Origin: Myoxocephalus aenaeus
Lineage: Eukaryota; Chordata; Actinopteri; Perciformes; Cottidae
Direction of reading: 5' to 3'
Assembly: GCA_038501785.1 (NCBI GenBank)
Contig: JBAMJR010000084.1
Coordinates: 744,001-808,000, forward strand
Length of the DNA: 64,000 nt
In this document: positions 38,701-59,978 of the stretch, piece after piece
Numbering within the stretch: the stretch's first letter is position 1
How the letters are laid out: every line of letters starts with the position of its first letter
Made by a program: the position numbers and the translations under genes
Notes under the pieces: model-generated
Database searches by the model: none
The model's input: only the letters and a program-made list of their open reading frames with translations
Told to the model about the DNA's origin: nothing

Positions 38701-41700
38701 TCATTACATTCACATTATGGGGGAGGCTACTCCCTCAAAAACCCGTGCAGGTCTATACCTCATTTTCATTCTTTTTTTGGAGGTAAAAATCATGTTTGGA
38801 GTTGAGCATCCCTATAATACAAAAAAAAACTCTAAAAATACCATGATATAGATTTTAGATCATATTTCCCACTTCAATAAACAAAGCTATTCAAACATGA
38901 CTTCCTCTTACATTAAGTTGTCCAGTTAACAGTTAACTGTCCAGCTATTTCTATTTTATTCTATTATTATTATATCCCAGCTATTTCTATTTTATTCTAT
39001 TCTATTTTATTTTATTATTATTATAATTTTTATTATAATTGTATATAACTTTTATCTTTCATCCTGCTGTTTTTATTTATTTTGTTGTAAGTTGCTGCTA
39101 CCCCGACACCAAATTTCCCCTCGGGGATTAATAAAGTATATATTCATTCATTCATTCATTCATTAATAAAAGCTTTTGGAAGAATAAATCTACTTCGTTC
39201 AATTATGGAATTTTTGCAATACATGTTGATTGATTGAAAGAAGAACCCTTGAGCCCCGGAGGGGCTCAGAAAACCCACAGATCTCTGCTTAGAGAGGCTG
39301 ACTCTACCTTGCGGATGGCGTCGTAGACGGCTCGAAATGCAGGCTGCTTGTCATCGTGGTAAACTCCCCTGTTCCCATGGAGAATGAAGACACCTTCTTG
39401 GTCCGCTTTTAGACAGTTGCTGCCATAGATGCAGTGGTCTGGACGGTAGTTCCACTGGCAGGGAAACACGTATAGGCTTTCTGTAGAGCAGCAAGAGACA
39501 TGATGGGTTTGATGAAGATAGTAAATAAGAGGGTATATTTAACCTGTTACAAAGTCTAAAATATTTCTTTAAATGGCCAAAACAACACGTCTTTCATCAG
39601 AGTTTCTTGTATGAATGCAAATAAGTCCTCAAGTCACTTTAAGTACCTACATTTATTGATATGCAATAGCAATATATTTGACACTGTCAAGACGATGCTT
39701 GCTTCCAGTTAATGCGCGAGCTGAACTCGTAGCTGGCTGCTGTGGTCCTGAAGTTCAGACCACCGCCTAACAATGTTGAGAGATCGCTGGCATCTGTCGG
39801 CTACTTTTCATTGCGGCGCGATGTTTTTGACATTTCATAACCTATTCCAACGCTTTGATTCCCAATGCCCCTACTTGGATATCGTTCTGTTAATCCTGGA
39901 TGCGGGACGACTATTATCGTGGCCAACCAATATGGTGGAGACTACAAGCAGATCGTGACACGCTTCATGGATGTGCTCAGGTAAATTATGACCGTGGTGG
40001 AAAAACTGTATTTCGATTGTGGTTCTTTTCTCCCCCAGAGCAAAAACAAATAAATAAATTCCAACGACCATCTTGATTATTTTCAGTGTACACAATAGTA
40101 GAGCATTAATTTTAAGACCTATACAATCATATTGAAGACAATTTCAGACCTTTAACTTAATGGCATTTAAATTAAATAAAAATAATGTTATATGTGATTG
40201 CACATACCTGGATTATGGTGAAATATGATATTAAGAAGGTCCTGGTCACCCCAGGTGATATTGAGTTTATACTTCTGGAGAAGGGGCATCAGAATTTCCT
40301 CCCACTTCAGTGCAACTGTTGTCATGTCATTCTGGAAGGAAAAAGACAGCAATCAAGAGAACATTCATGCCAGTTTCCATCAGGAATCCATCAACCTGTA
40401 ATTCTGCAAAATTAATCACTTCGTCAACACTTCTTATCAACTCAAAGAAACCGTTTTGTCTTTCAAGTGAGTGTGATCATCGTGGCGGTTTAGAAAGATA
40501 TGACAAGAGTGACCTCAGCTGGTCGATGTTGGTGATGCAGCTCCTCCTGAAGCCTCCTTCAGTGGTCTCAACTATTTTTCAATGTCTACATTTCACACAT
40601 CTCAACATGATTTAAACATAGAGAAATATTGTCGTTATGTATGCGTTATTATGCCATGATTTTACTGGTCTGGCCCACTTGAGATCAAAATGGGCAGTAT
40701 GTGGCCCCTTAACTAAAATGAGTTTGACACCCCTGCCATAGATGATAAGACAAATATCCACCTACAAACATTGACAGGGACAAAATTAAATGTGTAGTAG
40801 TGTTTGTTAGTTATTGTTTGAGCCATACTTTTCTCATAAACATACCTGTGGATCTGGACATTATACAATATACATTAAGATTGTTCAACATCTGCTTAGA
40901 AGGATGCTATTGGTGAGAACGAGGGGGCTATAAAATATTGATAGGATGTACACATCCTTTTGGAAAATAATTAGTGAACTGTTCATCAAAACTGTTTTAT
41001 TTGTGAATAAATATAATACATGAAACATTATTTAAAAGTTCTCCTCATCTGCTCTTTTGATAATATGGAATATGATTTTACAGAATTCCCTTGACGTGTT
41101 TTGGGTGTTATCTATAGTTATAATAATGATGTGAATTTGCACAGTTTTAAGTCAAACAGCTTAAAATGTTCTTGGGGCTTCTTGGGGATCCCGAAACGGT
41201 AGAAAATTCAAAATGTAACAATGATTGCTGGTATCAGTCGACACACACGCCAAGATGTGAACAAAGGGAGTACAGACGCTTCTTTTTTTCCCCAATTCAA
41301 ACAGGAGATGCACTGGAATATTAATTTGGCAACAGCTGACAGTAGTTAACGAGCTGCAAAAAACTACAGGCGAAAAAAAGAAATCTACCTGCACATTACC
41401 TTAAAGGATTTCTCCCTGAGGCGCGTCATGTTCATGAGCATGACCCCTGAGTTGATGCCCGTCTTGCCATAGTAAGGGTGGCGGGCAAAACGGTTGTACC
41501 AGCCGATGCGTGGCTCCTCGTGCTCTGGAGCCATGGCAGCTAAGTGGCTTGAGTTGAACTGAGAAAGAAGGGCCCAGATGTCATCTACTGGCTGCAGAAA
41601 AAGTATATCTGTGTCCACATAGAGCAAAGAATCCACCTCCTTCAGAATCAGCTGGAAAAACAGAATATACAAATAAACTCATTAGCAAATTTGACTATAT

Positions 41701-43894
41701 GTGTTATTATTACAAGTTATACGCAGAACGGATGACTCGAGACCTACTGGCAGGAAGAGCCTCTGGGAGGCACAAGGTTTGAAGAGCTTCTTCCACTCTT
41801 TTGCATTTTCCTCAGGAAAAGTGATGGGGTAGATGGTGTAGTTAAATTTGGACTGCACTGTCCTGGGCCAGGAGTCTAACTTTAAGAAACATAGCACAAA
41901 GAAAATGTTGATATCAACATGTACGATTTTAACTCAAGTTGTTCATGAAAATAAAAAGGTGCATAGCAGCCTTATGGTCAGAAAGAGACAACACCTTACT
42001 TTACTGTGAAGACGTTCACGCATGCACAATGACAGACTGTTTCTCAAACATGCCTCGAGTTTGCTTGCACAGTTTGTGCAACTGTTGCAACAAGGCCTTC
42101 TTAATGTGATTCTCTGACGATGGCATAATGCATAGTCATAATGGGCTATTGCTTCAAGACATTATTTAAAACCTGAAAATGAATACACACATACATGCAA
42201 GTTCTGGTGTTACAAGGGAAGACACTTACAGCCTTTCTGAAGTGGTCATGTAGATCATCCTCAGCAAAGATGTAAAAGTGCAGAGGCTTTATGCTGAGGA
42301 GAACAGCCGACTTCAACATGGCAAGAGTCTCCTCGAGCCTGGGGCCACAGGCCACCACAGCCAGGTGACTTCTCCCATCACCATGTTCCTGGACTTCAGA
42401 GCCTGATCTCTTTCTGAGCACCAAGACAAAGTAAAATAATCAGTCATCAACCTCAGTTGTTATTCATACAACAGCATTGATACGCTGACATTTGCAAGAG
42501 ATAACATAGTAATAAAGATATAGAGCAGGCTGACGGGTGCTCAGCTCTGTAGGGTTAGAACTGTCCTTGGGTTTAATGAAAGATAGAATAGGACTCTCTC
42601 TCATGCTTTGTGGTGCTTGTAAACTACTACTTTTAAGTTTAGAAATGATGAATGTAACTTGTCATTTCAGAGACCACTCTGCCAATTTGCAACATGTGCC
42701 TCTGATGATGCAAGCAAGCATAGGTTAAACTTTAGCAAGACAGAAGTCTGTAAATAAGATACTGGTATGTTTAGTGGTGTGTATGTGAATGTCTATCTAC
42801 ACATAACATATTCGAGATTTCAGGTTAAAATGTAATGTAGAAGAAAGAAGATGTTCCACCACTTTAGCACTGCCTTTACGTGCGGCTGATTATGAGATGG
42901 CTTTACTCTCACAGCGCAACGTGTCAGTATGTGTGTGTTGTATTTATGACTAAATAGGGGGGAGTTGCAAGTTGAAGTCTACTGATTCTAAACAACATTG
43001 GTATAATGTAATAGAGATGCACAAAATCTGTCATACCTAATAGATGATTCCAATAAGCAGTTCACTCCACAAACATCAGCAGGCAGTCTCCAATATGGAT
43101 TCCAGTAAGAAACTGACAGTTTTTTACACCTGACAGAATGAAAACATGATCTTTTGGATCCGTAAAGTTAAATTATTCTCCGAGACATCAGACATGGGTT
43201 AGATCTGCCCCGAACTACTTCCTAGAGTTAACGTTAGTTGTTTAATAAGTGGATGTTAGGTAGCTAGCAGTAATGTTAATAGTTCAATCAATTATCTAGT
43301 TTAGCTCTCTCGCTAAGAGGTGTTAGCTTATATATGTTATACAAGATAGCATTAGCTACACAACACAACACATAACCTTATAGACAGAGGGTGTTAAACA
43401 GCACAATAAGGTTAATAGGCCGAGTATATTTTCAATTGATCCAGCCAATGACTTAACGTTAGGCAGCTACCACTAAAGCTTTAGCAGGCCAATTAACGTC
43501 TCAACGGCAACATTATGTATTATTCTGGTCCAACATAACAGCCACGCTCACCTGATAGCAACTGGCGTACAAATGCAGGTAAAGCCGACCACTAACTAGG
43601 TTACAAATGTGTCAGTAATGAAATGAACGTGCGGTGACGTAGATTAGCTAGCTAGCTAGCTAGCTGGCAAAGCTACCTGTCGAGCCCTTCGTCGCGGTCT
43701 CGAAGGCCCACGAGTCCGGGCTTTTTCCTGAGTAGGTGCCCGGTGTCATGAGCGCGCCTGTCGGGTACCCCCTGTTCGTTCAGGTTCCAGTCGGCTCCGT
43801 CTTCCAAGGTGGAGGCTAGTTGGTTGAACACGTACAACAGTGAAAAGAAGCTGAAGACCATGCACAGGAGAAATGCTTGATGATAGCATCGCAT
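35768..43894 (-). CDS. gxylt1: gxylt1, glucoside xylosyltransferase 1 (8 coding exons)
   Basis: Coding exons on the minus strand: 43677-43894, 43037-43129, 42230-42413, 41748-41879, 41400-41651, 40208-40331, 39308-39480 and 35768-35929. Phases are consistent and the sum is 1,338 nt, giving 445 residues against about 440 in human GXYLT1. The start gives MRCYHQAFLLCMVFSFFSLL, a type II signal anchor (about residues 7-25). Exon 2 has YWNPYW. The GT8 fold follows, with the metal/UDP-binding DTD at residues 222-224 (LLYVDTDILFL), ITWGDQDLLN at about 318-327 and ILHGNRGVYHDD at about 367-378. Sequons include NSS, NMT and NYT. The family enzyme transfers xylose from UDP-xylose, alpha-1,3-linked, to O-glucose on Notch EGF repeats in the secretory lumen. 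The last exon (SLLQPLEASLQ...NTYCGRASHLF, stop 35768-35770) is separated by a 3.4-kb intron and is easy to miss. Teleosts may have two copies; I cannot say which this is. Confidence 0.94.
35930..39307 (-). other. gxylt1: gxylt1 intron 7 (3.4 kb)
   Basis: This intron has a donor GTAGAG at 39307 and an acceptor ending CATCACAG at 35930. It contains the plus-strand LINE tail at 38937-39166. It also has non-repetitive blocks at about 36660-36900, 37090-37370 and 37460-37660 that look like regulatory sequence. No nested gene is supported. Confidence 0.6.
38937..39166 (+). mobile_element. LINE 3' tail fragment (plus orientation)
   Basis: This is the plus-strand counterpart of 23160-23390. It contains CTTTTATCTTTCATCCTGCT, TGTAAGTTGCTGCTACCCCG, ACACCAAATTTCCCCTCGGG and GATTAATAAAGTATATATTC, and ends in (ATTC)5. 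It lies antisense to gxylt1 in intron 7. An A/T-rich internal duplication (CAGCTATTTCTATTTTATTC twice) marks its left part. Confidence 0.75.
40622..40735. mobile_element. hAT-type transposon end (fragment)
   Basis: On the minus strand it starts CAGGGGTGTCAAACTCATTT and continues AAGGGGCCACATACTGCCCA and CTCAAGTGGGCCAGACCAGT. This is a terminal segment I recognise from abundant fish hAT/MITE copies. Only one end is present, inside gxylt1 intron 5, so it is a truncated relic. Confidence 0.6.
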
Positions 43895-44785
43895 CTTGCG
43901 TTTCTAGTTGTTATGCGCTAGCTGAACATTGTTGTTGTTGTCGTTGATTCTTCTATCTCAAACATCAAGTCAGAAGCTAAACCGAAGGGCACGTTTGCTG
44001 TTGACAGTTTTTCTGCCCCACCCACATCTGTTCCACGTGTGTTTAGTTTGATAAAACGTCTGTCAGTAACGCCGCAGCATTACAGCCAGGTAGCTACCAC
44101 CGACTCATTCATAATAAATGTCACACAGGATGGGAACTCAGGGGTCAAACATCCTGATAAATAGTGGAGAAAGGGACTCAGCCCAAAACCCATTTCTTGT
44201 CAGTACAGAATACAGCAACCAGACCTTCGCTGGGTAAAAGTACAGAAACAATATCAGCAAGCTCGATTTGAAGAATCAAGTAATCATGTAATTACTGATT
44301 TGTAAACAGCATTTTAATGTTTTAGCTGTTTGAAAGTCTAATCTATAGCAATTCACAAGTTGTTACATATTTTGTTTGTAAAATCTTAATATGCAAGTCA
44401 AATGAATGTAGTGGAATAAGATGTACAATATTTCTCTCTGAAATGCTGTGTGGTAGAAGTATTTAGAAGGTGGAAATACTAAAGTACATCACAGTTTCCC
44501 ATGGCCCTACAGCAAGGGTAAGGAACATGGTGCAGGCCGGGTAAACAAATTCATAAAAAGCCCACATGAAGTACATTGAAGTGTGTGCAACTCATTGATT
44601 GACCTGAATGTATTGATCATAAATGTAAAAAAAAAAAGAAAAAAGGTGAACACATTCAAAAATATAACCCAATGACTGAGGAGTTACTAAAGCAGGTATG
44701 TTCCGGTAAAGCAACTTTTAAGAATGTCTTATCCTGGTCCTGTTGATAATGAAGAGAAAAAAACATCAAAGTATCTACAACTTGT
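43895..44785. other. gxylt1 upstream region / yaf2 downstream spacer
   Basis: The first 200 bp to the right of the gxylt1 start form its likely 5' UTR and promoter. CCACGTGT, E-box-like, is at about 44033-44040. No TATA box is clear. The remainder is AT-rich, with no gene. A (TAGC)n run lies just inside intron 1, at about 43645-43665. Confidence 0.4.
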
Positions 44786-45497
44786 TTTATTTAACATTAT
44801 TTTACAATATAAACCATTCTATAGATTAAACCATGCTTAACTCTACCAAGTGAATGAGAAGCATACTTAGAATCATTATTCAATAATTTTACTAAAATAT
44901 TACAGTAAAAAAAAGAAAAGAAATGATGACGATTGCATCCAATGGCATAAAATGAGTTGAATAAAGCCAGTAACCAACAGTGTTATGATTTACTGATAAT
45001 GGGAAAAGTGGAAATAATGCAACAATTTTTTTTTTTATCATGAACATAGAATGCCATTAAGTGCAAATAACGATAACAAAATTCAAGGATAAACTACAGT
45101 TCTGAGATGACTTTTTCATTTTCTTTCATAATGCACCAAGTATTCTGCGCAGCAACGACCAACGCAGTGCGACGCTGACGTAACACCGGCGCGTTAAAAC
45201 ACGAGCAACCACAACACGAGGCAGAAATCCAGGATTTAAATGCTACCGTTCCTTTTTTTCAGTCCATCGTGACAGATATTTGTGGCAACAGTTCTTTTGA
45301 GTTGAGCGCACAGCATACGTCCCGACTCCCAAATTCTTTATCATCGCGGGAAGGCAGTGAAAAATACAGCCCCAAAAAGAGGTGAATGCTATCACATTGG
45401 AATTTGTAGTATTATTAATGCATGTTGAAGTTTAAATCGCTTGTTGAGGCTGGAGAGAGTGCAGAAGAATGGGTCGTGCTGACTGGGAGTGTGAAGG
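44786..45497 (-). other. yaf2: probable 3' UTR of yaf2
   Basis: It runs from the yaf2 stop codon leftward to an AATAAA on the minus strand at 44786-44791. It is AT-rich, with T9 and A-rich runs, and has no coding signal. Confidence 0.4.
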
Positions 45498-48466
45498 CTA
45501 GCGAGTCTCTCCGTTAACCGGTGAGCCTTCCCTGTGAGGCGAAGAGCATCTGGAGACCCCTCGTTCAGTGTTATCAGAGCTCGAGCCACTTTGACTGTGT
45601 TGGTCCGCTGAGGCGGCGCTTGTCGAAGTGGACGTGGGTTTGGCTTTCTCCTTAAAGTCTGTGATTATTACCGTCAAGTCTCCGACTGTGACCTCTAGAT
45701 GCTGGGCGCTGCTCCTGTCTATGTTTTTTAACCGGGGCCTGGGGAGGAGACAAACAAATGGATATGAAATCTGCTTGTTAACCACCGAATAAGATGAGCG
45801 ATTCCGCTATTTTTTCCTTTTGAAAACATGTATCAATTACCTCATCTTTTTATGGCTTTTCTTTTTCAGTGTTGGTTCTTTATCACTCTTGTCTTTGTCA
45901 GATTTTTCCTTCTTCTCCTTTTTGGGCAGCATGGGGGGTACAAACTGCTGATTCGCTTGCTGTGCAACCAGTTGAGCAACAGGCCGTGGTTTTCTGAAAG
46001 AGACAAACACAGTCAGTGGCCTGATAGTTGCCTTCATATCACTGAACATTTAAGAAGGGCGTGCATGTGGTTTGCACTGCTTGCACTGTGCAACTATTCA
46101 ATTTGACCCCGAGGAACACTGAAACAACTTCTGCTTGCTGAAACCATTACTGGCTATTTCACAATTCCAAAATAAGTGATATGGATGAAATCCACAGTTC
46201 CCTTGCTGGCAGCAGTGGAGGGAGAGGTGCGTAAAGAGTGAACTTCAGAATGAAAGTAACACTTCTTTGGACAGGAGAAAAGATTAGCTACCAAATCTGT
46301 GTCAATGTCCACATGTGAATCCGAATACTGTTTTAAGACCGACTTGAAAATGTGTCTTAACAATTTGATTGGCTTAATAAATTGACATGAGCAAGATCAC
46401 TTTACTTAACAAACTAAAGTGATTTTGTTGTACATGCAAGTTCTGGTGTTGTAGGGGTTGTTTTATTGCATTGCGTGTCATAGTCCAGGCAAAATTGTAT
46501 TGTATTGTATTGGTATGGTCGTACGCTGGTGAAACACGAGTGTTACAATCTTTATGGGAAGCCCAACATATGACATCACGGCACTGAAGCAGTTTCAATA
46601 GAATTTTGCAGGACTGAGTCCTAAGTCCCGGTTACGAGTCAGCATTTTTTTTTAACTTCTGGATCCCTCGTTTTTTCATCAATGTTTAAAAAAAAAGTTG
46701 GTTAGATAACTGGAATAAAGTGGTTAACAGAAGTTTAAGAGATTAAAAGTGGTGGCAAACAAGTTACTCAACGAGACTACAGAATGTCATCAAGCCCCTT
46801 GTTGTGTACACTCAAGCTCATGAGACTGTGTTGTAGTTCATTTATAGCTTAACTTCTAATTTGTGTTTCAAAAACATCAGGAGTATCATAAACTTGTGTT
46901 TGCCACTCAACTTTTATTCTGCAAGAACACAAAATGTAACGGAATAATCCCATTGGCTTTTTCGTCAAGAAAACCAGCGCAACGCGAACTTCCGGGGTTG
47001 GCCTACAAACATACGCCAACCCTGCAGCACTCAATGTCTCCCTTTCTTCTCCTGCTTTCATAATTTCAACTTTCCAAGTTTCCTCACTTCATCTTTTTCA
47101 GGTTACTCCCTCCTTTTGTTTTAAGAGCTTTGGTAAAAAGATTCAGACCGACTCCCCTTTCTTTTGGGGTTAGAGATGAATTTACCCCCATTGGGGCTCT
47201 CTACCTCTATGCTAATTCAATACTGGCAGACTGCCTGTGAGAAAACACAAAAGGGATCGAGACTGTAAAAGATCTTTTGCGATGACACCACTGTGCAGTT
47301 AAAACTGTCCAGTATTTTGGGATGTAGTCATACAGAACATTTGTATTATACTACCCTATAGGAGGTGTTCTGTGAATTCTCCCCATCTAGAAAATACGTA
47401 CACAAGTACGTACAGCTTTTGGTTAAGTACTCAACCACACAGAAGACTACTGTAGTCTAATACAACAGCAGTAAACCCTGCCTTTATAACTGTTCTCATG
47501 CTAGGTTTTGCATTTTATAGATGTGTTCATTGAACTCTATGGTCATTGTGGAGACTGTGGATTATAATATTGATGCTATTGTGCAATACTGAGTTTAACT
47601 TCTGCCATAACCCCCACCCTCCAACAGATATTTTCATTTAATTATTTTATTTTTCTCCTTAAAAGCTTATCAAATACGCTAAATTCCCAGAAGCACTCGG
47701 GACATGAGCTCGGTGGTACTGTAAACAATGGCCCTGACCAACACTACAATCTCAAATTGTACACGAATCTCAACCAGCAACTATCTAAACACCTTTTCAA
47801 CAAACACTGGACATTAATCCCTTCATGAAGATACGATGTATTGCAGGGCTGTTGTGACGGATAGGTGGAACGCTACCTAATAAAGCTGCAACCGCGTCCA
47901 CTTCTTTAGACGCTTTTCAATTAAAGTAGTTCTGCAGCGCTTCGATTATTAAAACCATGAACGGCTCCAGTGGTTCTTACCGAGTTGACGTACCCTTCCT
48001 GACATCACACATCATGCACTTGAACGCCTCCGCGGTGTTCCTGAACGTGCAGACGCTACAGTCCCAGTACCCATCGTCGGCGGAGGGCTTCGTTTGCCGC
48101 TTTGGCCTTCAGACAAAAACAAAACAAAAACACTGTGATAACGCCATATTTGCAGTGAGCGCAATGCTTTCAAATAACCCCCTCTGTCCGGTAACGATTA
48201 CCGGAACAGGAAAGACACGACTCTCAAGTTCTTATCTGCGCAGGAGTCAGTCATTGAGGAAATGGGAGATTTCAGTTCACACAGGCAGTCGCCCCTTATT
48301 AAACCATCAGCCCGCCGCCATGAACACTTCAGTGTTAAAAAAAAGAAAAAGAAAAAAAGAAGCTCCATCCATTGACCGAGCCTTCTGCTCTCAAACGGCC
48401 CGATAAAGTCTCCATTCACAGATACTAGCGACAGTTTTACCTTGTGGGGCTCTTCTTGTCGCCCAT
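45498..48466 (-). CDS. yaf2: yaf2, YY1-associated factor 2 (4 coding exons)
   Basis: Coding exons on the minus strand: 48441-48466, 47981-48106, 45841-45993 and 45498-45738. They sum to 546 nt, or 181 residues, close to human YAF2 (180). The start is MGDKKSPTRPKRQ. The RanBP2-type zinc finger is seen as GYWDCSVCTF...FKCMMCDVRKG, with cysteines 25, 28, 39 and 42. A Lys/Glu-rich linker (KKEKKEKSDKDKSDK) follows. The RYBP/YAF2 C-terminal domain is LKNIDRSSAQHLEVTVGDLT and onward (about residues 102-135), which binds RING1-type subunits. The tail is Ser-rich and ends NGETR-stop. The protein is a subunit of variant Polycomb repressive complex 1 in the nucleus and binds ubiquitinated H2A through the finger. 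RYBP is the paralogue; the exon 3 linker, C-terminal tail and synteny favour YAF2. Confidence 0.96.
45994..47980 (-). other. yaf2: yaf2 intron 2 (2.0 kb)
   Basis: The donor CG/GTAAGA is at 47980 and the acceptor CTTTCAG precedes 45993. It is AT-rich with several A or T runs. I see no nested gene and no classified repeat. A short TGTAT/ATTGT-type pentanucleotide run lies near 46495-46511. Confidence 0.6.
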
Positions 48467-49345
48467 TTTACGAAACTTCGACTCAGTGGAGTTAAAATGA
48501 TCTATGTTACAGGTGAAAAAACGCATTTAGCTGCTACTCAGCTGTCGCGGAAACTCCTGTTGAGGACGGTCACGTGACACGGGTTCACCCAATCACCTTT
48601 AATGTAATCACTACAGACACAAGAAGCGATTAATGGGACGTTGATGGAAGTCGCTTTGTACATTTTTACATCAGAAGAGGAAGGCGCAGGCTCCTAGACA
48701 GCCTTTAATGAGGAATAGGGGCGTCAAATGTGCGTAGCTGTTTATAAATATGAACTGCAATTGACATATTGTTATAACATAACATACACCTAAGTATATT
48801 AATACACAAATAGTCTCAAGCAATGACGGAATGTAGATGTTTCAACAGATAATTAAAACAAGAATCGTCCTTGAATGAATGACATTGGTATATATTTACT
48901 CAATTTCCCAACAGTGTATGCATTGGTCTGAATTAGCTCCATTGACAAGTAACAACGTTTACATGCTGCCATAAAATACAACACTGCCAGGGGCTGTTGC
49001 TGTCTCATGCATAGACTGCATATAAGAAGTCTAATGATTACTTTTACGCCATTGCTACTTTTACCGAAATAAAAGATCGTCCACTCCTGGCCGACATGAG
49101 AACGTTTGGACATTCCCAACCTTCGCCTCCAGGGGGCGGCAGCGCATTGTCTCCCGGAAGTATACTTTTCGACGAAGAAGAGTGTAGAGCAAGGTGGTGC
49201 AAACTGGTGGTAATGTTTTGGTACTGTAGCTAGGAGTTTTGGTTATCATTTTTAACAGGTACTCTAAGAGAAAAAGTCAGTATATGTCTCATTTAACGGC
49301 ATGAGAAATATGTGAAACGCTCAAGACTTTTGAAATCATCATTCG
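48467..49345. promoter_or_regulatory. yaf2/pphln1 bidirectional promoter region and pphln1 exon 1
   Basis: The two genes diverge from here. On the yaf2 side a perfect E-box palindrome GTCACGTGAC (48569-48578) is followed by CCAAT at 48589-48593. On the pphln1 side there is a CTCF-like CCTCCAGGGGGCGGCAG (about 49127-49142) and an ETS/GABP core CCGGAAGT (49154-49161), typical of housekeeping promoters. An inferred non-coding pphln1 exon 1 ends at 49345 (ATTCG/GTGAGT). Its start, probably near 49160-49200, cannot be fixed. The middle, 48660-49070, is AT-rich with nothing evident. Confidence 0.55.
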
Positions 49346-49954
49346 GTGAGTGAGTTTCTCACGACTTCTTCTTGCTCTGTGGTGCTAAATAGGTAGTTTA
49401 GCTAACAACAGTGATAGCTTGGGGCTTTCTCAACCAGGTAAAACAGCATCAGACATTTTTCAGCAAAACGTCATCAACTAATTGTCATCTGATAACAGTG
49501 TCTCTATCATGTGGGGTCCCGTTGCTCTCATTCATACGGACTGTTCACAGTCTTTGGATACTTGGATACTGTTGGACATGACGTTATTTAGTGATTAAAA
49601 AAGTGGAGTAAAAGTGAGCAGTGTTCCTGGCAAAAGTCACCGTTTATGCAAAGAGAGCCTAAGTAACGTTATGTGGATGGTTGGGGACCCATTAGTTAAG
49701 TCTATATAACGCTAAACAACAACATTTTGAATCAATCAAATATTTTAAGAGGGCTTAAATAACCATTTTTGGTTGTTGTGGCATGTTTAAAAGGACTATG
49801 TGAATGATCAGAAGTAATGACACATTTATGGGTGGGATAGTTTTGAAATGTTGTCAGAATAGTTGTGTTTTTAACGCTCTAATTGTGGGTGTATGTCCAA
49901 ACTAGTTTATACTGAGCAAGATAAACAAGGCTGTCCCTTTTTTCCTTATTCTAG

Positions 49955-50019
49955 GTTGATCATTCTCATTTGAAACGTATTGCACAAACCAGACAAGGCA
50001 CCAAAATCATTCCTTCCAC

Positions 50020-50020
<1 letters not shown>
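49955..50020 (+). other. pphln1: pphln1 inferred exon 2 (5' UTR plus first base of the start codon)
   Basis: A T-rich tract ending TTATTCTAG leads into this 66-bp segment, which ends CTTCCACA/GTAAGTG, a strong donor. Joining its final A to TGGCATATCG in the next exon creates ATGGCATATCG, the expected MAYRR start. The exon call rests on splice signals and on that reading-frame fit. Confidence 0.65.
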
Positions 50021-59978
<9,958 letters not shown>

